Shown: positions 47,118 to 56,937, numbered from the stretch's first letter. The stretch: DNA of 64,000 bases from Salmonella enterica subsp. houtenae serovar Houten (GCA_900478215.1 LS483478.1:62001-126000), one strand, 5' to 3'. Numbers and translations are program-made. The notes: generated by a model not told the origin, from the letters alone.

Positions 47118-47525
47118 AGTAAATAGCTGACTTATGGATGTGCTGGGGATTCTATGTATTTAGCCTGGGCTTTACCATTACTTTTCCCATTTTTGCGCCA
47201 AATTGGCTCAGAAGCGAGGGCTCCAGACGCTGAACCCCATTATTTTTGCATTTTTACGCAATCCATTGAAATTTGCCGCCCTTGTCGCCCCAGACAATGG
47301 GAATGACCATTCAAAAGAGAGGGGTAAATTAATATCTCTTTGAATTTATAATTAAAAAAATGAGTGTGTATAAAATTTATTCGTATCGGATTGCTGCGAA
47401 AGAAGTGTTACACTAACGCATCTAAAATGAGTGCGGTATTAGCCATCGGGTTGCTGTGAAGCCTGGGGCGGTAGCGTGCTTTTTTCTGCTTATTTATCCG
47501 GTCAATTTCAACCAAAGAGTCGCTT
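47118..47525 (+). promoter_or_regulatory. Promoter region of the waaQ operon with JUMPstart/ops element (ops at 47467-47478)
   Basis: This 408-bp gap separates divergent waaA and waaQ. At 47467-47478 is GGCGGTAGCGTG, a perfect ops element, in a JUMPstart context. RfaH binds polymerase paused at ops and suppresses termination through the long core operon. The gap is otherwise AT-rich; I do not assign a specific -10/-35 pair. Confidence 0.88.
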
Positions 47526-48596
47526 GTGGAAAAGCCATTTCGAAGAATTCTGATTATAAAAATGCGTTTTCATGGAGACATGTTACTTACCACCCCAGTC
47601 ATCAGTACGCTGAAGCAGAATTATCCCGATGCAAAAATCGATGTGCTTCTTTATCAGAACACCATACCGATATTGTCGGAAAATCCGGAGATTAATGCAC
47701 TCTACGGCATCAGTAACAAAGGCGCAGGAACAAAAGAGAAGATTAAAAACGCGCTATCGCTAATCAAAAAATTGCGTGCTAACTCGTATGATCTGGTCGT
47801 CAATCTCACCGATCAGTGGAGCGTGGCGCTTATTGTGCGTTTTTTAAACGCAAAAATAAAAATCTCGCAGGATTTCGGTAATCGTCAGTCTGCTTTATGG
47901 AAAAAGAGCTTTACGCATTTAGTGCCTTATGCGGGAGAGCATGCTGTCGAGCGCACATTATCCGCGCTAAAGCCGTTAGCGCTAAAACAGTATGTCACGG
48001 AAACCACCATGAGCTATCGCCCGGAACATTGGGAAAACATGCGACAACAGCTCAAACAACTTGGCGTAACCCGGCAATATGTTGTTATTCAGCCTACGGC
48101 ACGGCAGCTATTTAAGTGCTGGGATAACGATAAATTCTCTCAGGTTATTGATGCCGTGCAGCGCCGCGGTTATCAGGTTGTACTGACGTCAGGTCCGGCC
48201 GCAGATGAGATGGCCTGCGTGGATGATATTGCACGCGGCTGTGAGACAAAACCGGTTACTGGTCTGGCGGGTAAAACTCGCTTTCCTGAATTGGGCGCGT
48301 TGATTGACCATGCGGATCTATTTATCGGCGTTGATTCGGCCCCCGGTCATATCGCCGCAGCAGTCAAAACGCCGGTCATTTGCCTTTTCGGCGCGACGGA
48401 TCATGTGTTCTGGCGTCCCTGGACCGACGACATAATTCAGTTTTGGGCAGGAAATTATCAGCCGATGCCTGAACGGCATGAGCTTGATCGTAATAAAAAA
48501 TACCTTTCCGTTATTCCGGCTGAAGATGTTGTCGCCGCGACGGAAAAAATGCTGCCGCATGAGGCACGCCCAGTAGATTTGGACAGCCTGCTATGA
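47526..48596 (+). CDS. waaQ: WaaQ, LPS heptosyltransferase III
   Basis: This is a 356-residue GT9 enzyme that adds the side-branch heptose to HepII of the inner core. It has EKPFRRILIIKMRFHGDML at the N-terminus, and DLFIGVDSAPGHIAAAVKTP is the GT9 donor-site signature. The start is the GTG at 47526 by homology with E. coli. It overlaps waaG by four bases and leads the waaQGPHBIJYZ operon. Confidence 0.94.
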   Translation: MEKPFRRILIIKMRFHGDMLLTTPVISTLKQNYPDAKIDVLLYQNTIPILSENPEINALYGISNKGAGTKEKIKNALSLIKKLRANSYDLVVNLTDQWSVALIVRFLNAKIKISQDFGNRQSALWKKSFTHLVPYAGEHAVERTLSALKPLALKQYVTETTMSYRPEHWENMRQQLKQLGVTRQYVVIQPTARQLFKCWDNDKFSQVIDAVQRRGYQVVLTSGPAADEMACVDDIARGCETKPVTGLAGKTRFPELGALIDHADLFIGVDSAPGHIAAAVKTPVICLFGATDHVFWRPWTDDIIQFWAGNYQPMPERHELDRNKKYLSVIPAEDVVAATEKMLPHEARPVDLDSLL

Positions 48597-49717
48597 GAGT
48601 TGCCTTTTGCTTATATAAATATTTTCCTTTTGGCGGTCTGCAGCGTGATTTTATGCGTATTGCCCAAACCGTGGCGGCGCGAGGTCATCAGGTTCGTATT
48701 TATACTCAGACATGGGAAGGGGAATGCCCGGATAACTTTGAGTTAATCCGCGTGCCGGTTAAATCCCGGACGAACCACGGTCGTAACGCAGAATATTATG
48801 CCTGGGTGCAACACCATTTACGCGACTACCCTGTCGATCGGGTTGTGGGATTCAATAAGATGCCGGGCCTTGATGTGTATTATGCCGCGGACGTGTGTTA
48901 CGCCGAAAAAGTCGCACAGGAAAAAGGATTTTTCTATCGCCTGACATCACGCTATCGGCATTATGCTGCTTTTGAACGCGCCACGTTTGAACACGGCAAG
49001 CAGACGCAACTATTAATGCTGACGAATAAGCAGATTGCTGACTTCCAAAAACATTATCAGACTGAAGCGGAGCGTTTCCATATTCTTCCTCCGGGGATTT
49101 ACCCGGACAGAAAATATAGCCAACAGATCCCGAACAGTCGTCAAATTTATCGTCAGAAAAATGGTATCTCAGAACAGCAAAAATTACTGTTGCAAGTAGG
49201 GTCTGACTTTACCCGTAAAGGTGTAGATCGCTCTATTGAAGCGCTGGCATCGCTACCCGAATCTTTACGGCAAAATACGGTGCTCTATGTTGTCGGGCAG
49301 GATAAGCCGAAGAAGTTTGCAGCACTGGCTGAAAGAAGCGGCGTCGGCACGAATGTGCATTTTTTCTCCGGACGTAGTGATATCGCGGAATTAATGGCGG
49401 CAGCCGACCTTTTACTGCATCCAGCCTATCAGGAAGCTGCCGGTATTGTTTTGTTGGAAGCCATTACTGCTGGTTTGCCGGTGTTGACAACCGCGGTGTG
49501 CGGTTATGCACATTATATTGTGGATGCAAACTGTGGCGAAGCGATGACTGAACCTTTCCGTCAGGATGCGCTAAATGAGATTTTACTCAAAGCGCTGACA
49601 CAGCCTTCCTTACGCAGCGCCTGGGCTGAAAATGCGCGGTATTATGCTGATACTCAAGATTTATACAGTTTACCGGAGAAGGCCGCAGATATTATTACAG
49701 GTGATTTAGATGGTTGA
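48593..49717 (+). CDS. waaG: WaaG, LPS glucosyltransferase I
   Basis: This is a 374-residue GT4 (GT-B fold) enzyme that adds the first outer-core glucose to HepII. It has the family N-terminus MRVAFCLYKYFPFGGLQRDF and the EX7E region HPAYQEAAGIVLLEA. It overlaps waaQ by four and waaP by eight bases. Confidence 0.96.
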   Translation: MRVAFCLYKYFPFGGLQRDFMRIAQTVAARGHQVRIYTQTWEGECPDNFELIRVPVKSRTNHGRNAEYYAWVQHHLRDYPVDRVVGFNKMPGLDVYYAADVCYAEKVAQEKGFFYRLTSRYRHYAAFERATFEHGKQTQLLMLTNKQIADFQKHYQTEAERFHILPPGIYPDRKYSQQIPNSRQIYRQKNGISEQQKLLLQVGSDFTRKGVDRSIEALASLPESLRQNTVLYVVGQDKPKKFAALAERSGVGTNVHFFSGRSDIAELMAAADLLLHPAYQEAAGIVLLEAITAGLPVLTTAVCGYAHYIVDANCGEAMTEPFRQDALNEILLKALTQPSLRSAWAENARYYADTQDLYSLPEKAADIITGDLDG

Positions 49718-50507
49718 GCTGAAAGCGCCGTTAACCACACTATGGCGCGGTAAAGATGCTTTTGAGGAAGTGAAAACGTTACAGGGCGAAGTGTTCAGAG
49801 AGCTGGAGACGCGTCGAACATTGCGGTTTGAGCTGGACGGCAAAAGCTACTTCCTGAAGTGGCATAAAGGCACCTCTCTGAAAGAAATTGTGAAGAACCT
49901 GATTTCGTTACGTATGCCTGTTCTGGGCGCTGACAGAGAATGGCACGCCATTCACCGCCTGCGTGAGCTGGGCGTAGATACGATGCACGGCGTTGGTTTT
50001 GGTGAAAAAGGCGTAAACCCACTAACCAGAACATCATTTATTATCACCGAAGATTTAACGCCCACGATTAGCCTTGAAGACTACTGTGCTGACTGGGCTG
50101 TTAATCCACCGGATGCGCAAGTGAAGCGAATAATTATTAAACGTGTTGCGACCATGGTACGTAAAATGCACGCCGGAGGAATTAACCATCGCGACTGTTA
50201 TATTTGCCACTTTCTTCTGCATTTGCCTTTCACTGGTTGTGAAGAGGATTTAAAAATTTCCGTAATCGACCTGCATCGCGCGCAGATACGTCAGCGCGTT
50301 CCCCTTCGCTGGCGTGATAAAGATCTAATTGGGCTTTATTTCTCTTCAATGAATATTGGCCTGACTCAGCGAGATATATTCCGGTTTATGCGTGAGTATT
50401 TCTCTCTTCCCCTGCGAGAGATTTTGCAAAAAGAATCGGGGTTGATTCATCAGGCGGATATTAAAGCCGCTCGAATCAAAGAAAGAACAATAAGAAAACA
50501 TCTTTAA
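49710..50507 (+). CDS. waaP: WaaP, LPS core heptose I kinase
   Basis: This is a 265-residue kinase that phosphorylates HepI, needed for outer-membrane stability and for resistance to polymyxin and detergents. The catalytic Asp lies in GGINHRDCYICHF, and ISVIDLHRAQ is the metal-binding segment. It overlaps waaG by eight bases. Confidence 0.96.
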   Translation: MVELKAPLTTLWRGKDAFEEVKTLQGEVFRELETRRTLRFELDGKSYFLKWHKGTSLKEIVKNLISLRMPVLGADREWHAIHRLRELGVDTMHGVGFGEKGVNPLTRTSFIITEDLTPTISLEDYCADWAVNPPDAQVKRIIIKRVATMVRKMHAGGINHRDCYICHFLLHLPFTGCEEDLKISVIDLHRAQIRQRVPLRWRDKDLIGLYFSSMNIGLTQRDIFRFMREYFSLPLREILQKESGLIHQADIKAARIKERTIRKHL

Positions 50508-50543
50508 TATAAATGCTGTATTGATAAATAGCATAGAGGCTGT

Positions 50544-51485
50544 ATGTTCCTTTTCATATGCATGACTAATTTACACTTGCTCATTGCGCGGTCAATTATA
50601 GAAAAAGAGCAGTTGAAAAGTGTCGATGTTTTATTTATTGGCGATGTGGATAACGTAAAAAATCAGTACTATTTGAAAAAAATCCAACCGTTATGTCGGC
50701 ACTCAAGCCTGGTCTCTCAGGTTTCAAAGTTTTCGGCATTTAAAACGATTCATAGAACACGGTATGCTAAAAAAATCATGGAATCTTATGCCAGAGAATA
50801 TCATACCGTTTTCTTTGCGAATTTTCATGTTCCGCTTATACACCATATTTTATCGTGCATCGCTTTTTCTGAGATCAAAACCTTTGATGACGGTACAAAT
50901 AATATTAACCAGAAAGGCATAATGTATAAAAATAAGAATGTAAGCGCAACATCTAAGTTAATAAGAAAGCTGATGGGGCGTAAATATCATAAAGATGAAA
51001 TATTAAAATTAGACGCAAAACATTATACTCTATTCCCTAACAGAACCAACATAATTAAAAATACCGAGGGAATTATATTGGTACACCACAATGCTCTTCC
51101 TGACACGAATAATGACTTTAAAAAAGTATTATTGGGCACTGTATATACTGATGCGTTAAAAAATAAAGAAGATGAGAGTGTTTTCCTTCAGCATCTTCAG
51201 ATGTTTATTAAGAAAGAAGCGGTTGATATATATATTCCTCACCCTCGATATGACTCTCATCAGTTTAATGGTGTATTGAATGTTAACACTGAAATGATAG
51301 CCGAGGACATTATTTTAGAATATCTGGAGCAAGGGATGGCATTAGAGATATATGGATTTAATAGCACAGTTCAGTATAACCTAAATAATATCTCAGCTAT
51401 CAAAAACTATAAAATAACCAGCCCTTTTCTAAAAGATAGCTTTAATCATGGACTGGGCTTCGATTTTAACCAGGTCTCAGTATAA
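50544..51485 (+). CDS. waaH: WaaH, UDP-glucose:(glucosyl)LPS alpha-1,2-glucosyltransferase of the Arizonae-type core
   Basis: This is a 313-residue protein with the pattern of GT52 (DDG at 115-117 in KTFDDGTNNI, and His233-Pro234 in YIPHPRY). The position between waaP and waaB is that of waaH in S. enterica serovar Arizonae, where the enzyme adds the terminal glucose that replaces the GlcNAc of Typhimurium. The neighbouring waaK is broken as in that serovar. The gene is strongly AT-rich, pointing to acquisition. The identification is by position and family, not alignment; a sialyltransferase-like activity is the alternative within GT52. E. coli yibD has also been called waaH but is unrelated. 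Confidence 0.82.
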   Translation: MFLFICMTNLHLLIARSIIEKEQLKSVDVLFIGDVDNVKNQYYLKKIQPLCRHSSLVSQVSKFSAFKTIHRTRYAKKIMESYAREYHTVFFANFHVPLIHHILSCIAFSEIKTFDDGTNNINQKGIMYKNKNVSATSKLIRKLMGRKYHKDEILKLDAKHYTLFPNRTNIIKNTEGIILVHHNALPDTNNDFKKVLLGTVYTDALKNKEDESVFLQHLQMFIKKEAVDIYIPHPRYDSHQFNGVLNVNTEMIAEDIILEYLEQGMALEIYGFNSTVQYNLNNISAIKNYKITSPFLKDSFNHGLGFDFNQVSV

Positions 51486-51558
51486 ATATAATGTTGATTG
51501 GGTTTATTCTTACAATATTTTAAAAGTGAAGGAAACCGAATAACATGAATGGCAGCAA

Positions 51559-52650
51559 ATGGTGACTTCATTGAAAATAGCGTTTATTGGCGAAGCGGTA
51601 TCTGGTTTTGGAGGGATGGAAACTGTTATTAGTAACGTTATCCATACGTTTGAAAATAACTCTCCGAAAATCAACTGTGAAATGTTTTTCTTTTGTCGTA
51701 ATGACAAAATGGATAAAGCATGGTTAAAAGAGATTAAATATGCGCAATCATTCTCAAATATAAAATTAAGTTTTCTTCGTCGAGCTAAGCATGTTTATAA
51801 TTTTAGTCAGTGGCTGAAAGAAACCTCACCGAATATTGTGATATGCATTGATGTTATCTCATGTCTTTATGCCAATAAAGCACGAAAAAAAAGCGGTAAA
51901 CAGTTTACTATTTTCTCATGGCCGCATTTTTCGCTCGACCATAAAAAACATGCAGAATGTATAACGTACGCGGATTATCATCTGGCCATCAGTAGTGGTA
52001 TTAAAGAACAGATGATGGCACGGGGTATCTCAGCGCAAGATATTAGTGTCGTTTATAATCCAGTCTCTATTAAAAAAATCATTGTGCCGCCGCCTGAACG
52101 CGATAAGCCCGCTGTATTTCTCTATGTAGGCCGTCTTAAATTTGAAGGGCAGAAAAGAATTAAAGATTTATTTGATGGCTTAGCTCGTACGACAGGGGAA
52201 TGGCAGTTACATATTATTGGTGACGGCTCAGATTTTGAAAAGTGCCAGGCCTATAGCCGGGAGCTTGGCATTGAGCAGCATGTGATCTGGTATGGTTGGC
52301 AAAGCGCGCCGTGGCAAGTTGTACAAAAAAAAGTAAAAAATGTCACCGCATTACTACTTACCTCTGCATTTGAGGGCTTTCCTATGACCCTGTTGGAAGC
52401 AATGTCATATGGAATTCCGTGTATTAGTTCTGATTGTATGTCTGGTCCGCGCGATATGATTAAACCCGGTTTGAATGGTGAGCTTTATACTCCAGGGGCT
52501 ATAGATGATTTTGTAGGACATCTTAATCGAGTTATTTCCGGTGAAGTAAAATATCAGCACGATATTATTCCTGGTACGATTGAGAGATTTTACGATGTGC
52601 TATATTTTAAAAATTTTAATAATGCGATATTCTCGAAATTACAAAAGTGA
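51559..52650 (+). CDS. waaB: WaaB, LPS 1,6-galactosyltransferase
   Basis: This is a GT4 enzyme of 359-363 residues that adds the alpha-1,6-galactose branch on GlcI. KIAFIGEAVSGFGGMETVIS and EGFPMTLLEAMSYGIPCI are the acceptor loop and donor-site motifs. The usual 359-residue start corresponds to a TTG at 51571; an ATG at 51559 gives four more residues. The only good ribosome site (AAGGAAA at 51528) instead precedes a six-codon frame (MNGSKW, 51545-51565) that overlaps both. Confidence 0.92.
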   Translation: MVTSLKIAFIGEAVSGFGGMETVISNVIHTFENNSPKINCEMFFFCRNDKMDKAWLKEIKYAQSFSNIKLSFLRRAKHVYNFSQWLKETSPNIVICIDVISCLYANKARKKSGKQFTIFSWPHFSLDHKKHAECITYADYHLAISSGIKEQMMARGISAQDISVVYNPVSIKKIIVPPPERDKPAVFLYVGRLKFEGQKRIKDLFDGLARTTGEWQLHIIGDGSDFEKCQAYSRELGIEQHVIWYGWQSAPWQVVQKKVKNVTALLLTSAFEGFPMTLLEAMSYGIPCISSDCMSGPRDMIKPGLNGELYTPGAIDDFVGHLNRVISGEVKYQHDIIPGTIERFYDVLYFKNFNNAIFSKLQK

Positions 52651-52655
52651 TCACT

Positions 52656-53669
52656 ATGAGCAGAAAATATTTTGAAGAAGAAGTCATTCAACAGACTTTA
52701 GATTATAACTATGCACAACATAGTGATGCTAATAAGTTTAATATAGCTTATGGGATTGATAAAAACTTTCTTTTTGGCTGTGGTGTCTCTATTGCATCGG
52801 TTCTCCTTGCTAACCCAGAGAAGGCGTTAGCTTTCCATGTTTTTACCGACTCCTTTGGCCCTGAAGATCGGCAGCGATTTGATGCATTAGCAAAACAGTA
52901 CGCTACGCAGATCGTTGTCTATTTAATTGATTGTGAAAGATTAAAATCGTTACCCAGTACCAAAAACTGGACTTATGCAACCTACTTTAGGTTCATTATC
53001 GCCGACTATTTTTCAGATAAAACAGATAGAGTGCTTTATCTGGATGCAGATATTGCATGTAAGGGAAGTATTCAGGAACTTGTTGATCTTAATTTCGCTG
53101 AAAATGAGATTGCGGCGGTCGTTGCTGAGGGCGAGTTGGAGTGGTGGACTAAGCGCTCGGTTAGCCTGGCGACGCCCGGGCTGGCTTCTGGCTATTTTAA
53201 TGCCGGTTTTATCTTAATTAATATACCTCTTTGGACCGCAGAAAATATCTCTAAGAAAGCGATTGAAATGCTAAAAGATCCGGAGGTAGTACAGCGCATA
53301 ACGCACCTTGATCAGGATGTATTAAATATATTGTTAGTGAATAAAGCGCGTTTTGTTGATAAAAAATTTAATACGCAATTTAGTCTTAACTATGAATTAA
53401 AAGATTCAGTTATTAATCCAGTTGATGCTGATACTGTATTTATTCATTATATTGGACCAACGAAGCCCTGGCATAGTTGGGGGACTTATCCTGTGTCACA
53501 ATATTTTTTACAGGCTAAGAGCAACTCACCATGGTCTCATTGTGCACTTTTAAATCCAGTCACTAGCCATCAATTACGTTATGCGGCGAAGCATATGTTT
53601 AATCAGAAGCATTATACTTCGGGTATAAATTATTATATAGCCTACTTTAAACGTAAACTTCTTGAATAA
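52656..53669 (+). CDS. waaI: WaaI, LPS 1,3-galactosyltransferase
   Basis: This is a 337-residue GT8 enzyme that adds the outer-core galactose (GalI) to GlcI. The metal-binding DxD is in VLYLDADIACKGS; HYIGPTKPWHSW is the second GT8 motif. The sequence follows the Typhimurium WaaI closely from MSRKYFEEEVIQQTLD. An in-frame ATG three codons upstream overlaps waaB. E. coli K-12 has WaaO, a glucosyltransferase, at this place; the similarity here is to WaaI. Confidence 0.92.
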   Translation: MSRKYFEEEVIQQTLDYNYAQHSDANKFNIAYGIDKNFLFGCGVSIASVLLANPEKALAFHVFTDSFGPEDRQRFDALAKQYATQIVVYLIDCERLKSLPSTKNWTYATYFRFIIADYFSDKTDRVLYLDADIACKGSIQELVDLNFAENEIAAVVAEGELEWWTKRSVSLATPGLASGYFNAGFILINIPLWTAENISKKAIEMLKDPEVVQRITHLDQDVLNILLVNKARFVDKKFNTQFSLNYELKDSVINPVDADTVFIHYIGPTKPWHSWGTYPVSQYFLQAKSNSPWSHCALLNPVTSHQLRYAAKHMFNQKHYTSGINYYIAYFKRKLLE

Positions 53670-53686
53670 AAACCATAGGTGATGTA

Positions 53687-54697
53687 ATGGATTCATTTCC
53701 TGAGATAGAAATAGCTGAATATAAAGTTTTTGATGAAAGTAATAATAATGATGATAACGTATTAAATATTTCTTATGGCGTTGACGAGAACTATCTTGAT
53801 GGTGTTGGAGTATCAATTGCTTCAGTAGTATTAAACAATAACATCCCGCTTGCTTTTCACATTATTTGTGACTCATATTCCCCCTGTTTTCTTAAGAATA
53901 TAGAGCGTTTAGCCGTACAGCATCATATTAAGATTTCACTTTATCTTATTAAAGTCGAAAGTCTTGAGATATTGCCTCAAACTAAAGTATGGTCTAGAGC
54001 AATGTATTTTCGTTTATTCGCTTTCGATTATCTCAGCAGGAAGATAAACACATTACTTTATTTGGATGCCGATGTTGTATGCAAAGGTTCTTTACAAGAC
54101 CTTCTTCAACTTGATCTGACAGAGAAGATTGCTGCGGTCGTTAAAGATGTAGATTCAATCCAAAATAAAGTAAATGAGAGATTAAGAGCTTTTAATTTAC
54201 AAGGTAATTATTTTAACTCTGGTGTGGTTTTTGTTAACCTTAATTCATGGAAAAAGAATGCGTTAACAGAAAAGGCATTTTTATTGCTGGCGGGTAAAGA
54301 GGCTGATGCTTTTAAATATCCCGACCAGGATGTTTTAAATATTCTTTTACAGGATAACGTCATTTTCTTGCCGCGACCGTATAATACTATTTATACTATT
54401 AAAAGTGAGTTAGAAGACAGGACACATAAGAAATATAGCAATATAATTAATGATAATACTATTTTAATTCATTATACGGGGGCTACCAAACCCTGGCATG
54501 CCTGGGCAAATTATCCTTCAGTTATCTATTATAAAAATGCACGACTGAACTCCCCGTGGAAAGATTTTCCCGCAAAAGATGCGCGTACCATAGTTGAATT
54601 TAAGAAGCGATATAAACATCTTTTCGTACAGGGTCATTACTTCAAAGGCCTTCTGGCTGGAAGCGCATATCTTTATCGTAAACTTTTCCACAAATAA
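53687..54697 (+). CDS. waaJ: WaaJ, LPS 1,2-glucosyltransferase
   Basis: This is a 336-residue GT8 enzyme that adds GlcII to GalI, the attachment sugar for O antigen. LLYLDADVVCKGS carries the DxD motif and HYTGATKPWHAW the second motif. It is a paralog of WaaI, 17 bp downstream. Confidence 0.93.
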   Translation: MDSFPEIEIAEYKVFDESNNNDDNVLNISYGVDENYLDGVGVSIASVVLNNNIPLAFHIICDSYSPCFLKNIERLAVQHHIKISLYLIKVESLEILPQTKVWSRAMYFRLFAFDYLSRKINTLLYLDADVVCKGSLQDLLQLDLTEKIAAVVKDVDSIQNKVNERLRAFNLQGNYFNSGVVFVNLNSWKKNALTEKAFLLLAGKEADAFKYPDQDVLNILLQDNVIFLPRPYNTIYTIKSELEDRTHKKYSNIINDNTILIHYTGATKPWHAWANYPSVIYYKNARLNSPWKDFPAKDARTIVEFKKRYKHLFVQGHYFKGLLAGSAYLYRKLFHK

Positions 54698-54719
54698 TTC
54701 CCTTCCCTAAATCTCCATT

Positions 54720-55418
54720 ATGATTATTGAAAAAAAGGTTAAAAACTATACGGTCTTTGTCAAAAAAGACGGTGAAAAATACATTGAGATATACAAAGAT
54801 TTTCTATCTTATAATCATCAGGTTACTAAAGTCTTCCGTAATATAGAAGATACAAAAGTTGTATTGATTAATACAGACTATGGAAAATATATTCTCAAAG
54901 TATTTAGTCCAAAAGTAAAAAATACTGAACGCTTTTTCAAATCGTTGGTAAAAGGAGATTACTACGAAAAGCTTTTTCGTCAGACAGAGCGTGTGCGGCG
55001 TGAAGGGTTTTCAGCGCTTAATGATTTTTACCTGCTGGCGGAAATTAAAACATTACGCTACGTAAAAACATACGTGATGCTGATTGAATATATCGAAGGC
55101 ATTGAGCTTGTTGATATGCCAGAAATTTCTGATGAAGTGAGAGAGAAAATTAAACGGTCAATATTTTTTTTGCACCAGCATAATATGGTTTCGGGTGATC
55201 CCCATAAAGGTAACTTTATCCTGCAAGGCGGTAAGATCAGAATTATCGATTTGTCCGGAAAAAGACCTTCGAGACAGCGGCGAGCAAAGGATCGTATTGA
55301 TTTAGAACGACATTATGGTATCAAAAATGACGTGAAGGATATTGGCTTTTACTTATTGATTTATAAGAAAAAACTTCGGAATTTCCTTCGCCGTATTAAA
55401 GGTAAGGAAAAACGCTGA
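54720..55418 (+). CDS. waaY: WaaY, LPS core heptose II kinase
   Basis: This is a 232-residue kinase that phosphorylates HepII, after WaaP and WaaQ have acted. It has a protein-kinase-like fold: the catalytic loop is SGDPHKGNFIL and the metal-binding Asp is in IRIIDLSGKR. The length is as in Typhimurium. Confidence 0.94.
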   Translation: MIIEKKVKNYTVFVKKDGEKYIEIYKDFLSYNHQVTKVFRNIEDTKVVLINTDYGKYILKVFSPKVKNTERFFKSLVKGDYYEKLFRQTERVRREGFSALNDFYLLAEIKTLRYVKTYVMLIEYIEGIELVDMPEISDEVREKIKRSIFFLHQHNMVSGDPHKGNFILQGGKIRIIDLSGKRPSRQRRAKDRIDLERHYGIKNDVKDIGFYLLIYKKKLRNFLRRIKGKEKR

Positions 55419-55567
55419 TCAATACAGCACGTTTAGTTTAATTTAAGGGACAGGCTGGCTTTTATTTATTGTAACATTATGACATACTGAAGGGAATTTG
55501 AGATGTAATATTAGAAAGTAATTATAACATCTATTTATAGGTTGCATGATAAACATATGAGTTTTTT

Positions 55568-56377
55568 ATGGGCAGCGTTAACTTTATAACTCACGCCGAT
55601 GTTCTGCAACTTATTGCGAAAAGAACGGCTGAAGATTGTATTATTTTCCTTTCTGGTCCTACATCCAGAAAGACGCCGTTATCCTTGTTACGAGTGAAAG
55701 ATGTTATTGCAGTCAATGGTTCTGCCCAGTATTTGCTTGACAATAATGTCAAGCCATTTTTGTACCTCCTGACGGATGTTCGGTTTCTCCATCGTCGGCG
55801 CAAAGATTTTTATAATTTTAGTGGCAATAGTCAATTTACTATTGTCAACCTTGATGTATACGAGCAGGCGGCAGAAGAAGATCAAAAATATATTGAAGAA
55901 AATTGTTTAATTATTCGCCCTTTTTATCGTAGGGAAAAAGGGGGAGTTTTAAAGAAAATTAAATTTAATTTCCTCAAGCGGGTTTATAAAGCATTACTTA
56001 TTTCAGTTCCTCTCTCAAAAAGAGGAAGACTAACAGGGTTTTGCAAAGATATCAGTATCGGTTATTGTTCTTGTCATACTATCGCCTATACCGCTATTCA
56101 GGTTGCCTATTCCCTTAAGTACAGTCGTATTATCTGTTCTGGACTTGACCTGACGGGAAGTTGTCCACGTTTCTATGACGAATCTTCCAGCCCTATGCCA
56201 TCTGAGCTTAGTAAAGATCTGTTTAAAATACTGCCATTTTTTACTTTTATGAGAAAAAATGTTAGTGATTTAAATATCTTTAATTTATCAGACGATACTG
56301 CAATCCATTACGATATTATTCCATATATCAATGCTTCACAACTCGAGGATGAGATATATTACGATAAAATTGTCTAA
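55568..56377 (+). CDS. waaZ: WaaZ, LPS core KdoIII-related transferase
   Basis: This is a 269-residue protein required for adding a third Kdo to the inner core, which shifts LPS toward forms with truncated outer core. It is followed by the waaK remnant, and 149 bp of AT-rich sequence separate it from waaY. The length matches Typhimurium rather than the longer E. coli protein. Confidence 0.92.
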   Translation: MGSVNFITHADVLQLIAKRTAEDCIIFLSGPTSRKTPLSLLRVKDVIAVNGSAQYLLDNNVKPFLYLLTDVRFLHRRRKDFYNFSGNSQFTIVNLDVYEQAAEEDQKYIEENCLIIRPFYRREKGGVLKKIKFNFLKRVYKALLISVPLSKRGRLTGFCKDISIGYCSCHTIAYTAIQVAYSLKYSRIICSGLDLTGSCPRFYDESSSPMPSELSKDLFKILPFFTFMRKNVSDLNIFNLSDDTAIHYDIIPYINASQLEDEIYYDKIV

Positions 56378-56458
56378 ATGCTAAAAATCATTATATTACG
56401 CTGTTTTCAGCACGTTTTTCTTTTTCTATAAGACTAACTGTTCTGAATTAAAGCTACC

Positions 56459-56879
56459 ATGATTAAAAAATTATATTTCCTATTACACCTATATTTTTAA
56501 TTCCTCCATGTGGTGTAGCTGCGATAGAAACCTGGATTTACCTGGTGATAAAAGGTTATCAATACCAAACTGTATTGCTTGTATAAAGAATGCTGGCTAT
56601 CCTGAATATAACAAAGTAAACGTCAAGTGTGATATTCATTACATTGGGTTTAGTAAAATTTATAAACGCAGAGGCATATTGCATGGTGGCTGTAGAAGCG
56701 ATGGCGGCTGGAAAATTGGTCCTTGCCAGTAAAAAAGGGGAATTTGCGAGTTTGTGCTAGATGGTATAATCGGTTATCACCTCGCAGAAAATGTGAAGGC
56801 CCTGCTGTTTTCAAAATACAGTTGGGAAAATGTGGCGCAGCGTTTCGAAGAACAAATGAAAAGCGGGTTTGATAAGTGA
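56459..56879 (+). pseudogene. waaK: waaK remnant with a large internal deletion
   Basis: The first part, in two frames, matches the N-terminal ~70 residues of Typhimurium WaaK: PIFLIPPCG, AAIETWIY, then RLSIPNCIACIKNAGYPEYN and HYIGFSKIYKR. It then jumps to the C-terminal part (CMVAVEAMAAGKLVLASKKG; then VLDGIIGYHLAEN; LLFSKYSWENVAQRFEEQM, ending GFDK). About 230 codons are missing in the middle, with further frameshifts and a second short deletion. The 381-residue GlcNAc-transferase is therefore lost. This agrees with the reported internal deletion in serovar Arizonae. Confidence 0.93.
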
Positions 56880-56901
56880 TTTAATACTGATGATGGAAAG
56901 C

Positions 56902-56937
56902 GCGCTGATACCGTGCTAAGTATCAGCGCATTTTTTT
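56902..56937 (+). terminator. Terminator of the waaQ operon
   Basis: The stem GCGCTGATAC/GTATCAGCGC with an 8-nt loop is followed by A and seven T residues. It lies between the waaK remnant and the convergent waaL, and overlaps the waaL stop. Confidence 0.9.

Noticed and set aside
52656..53669. WaaO (E. coli K-12 glucosyltransferase) rather than WaaI
   Set aside because: The sequence follows the Typhimurium WaaI galactosyltransferase closely along its length, and the neighbours are Salmonella-type.
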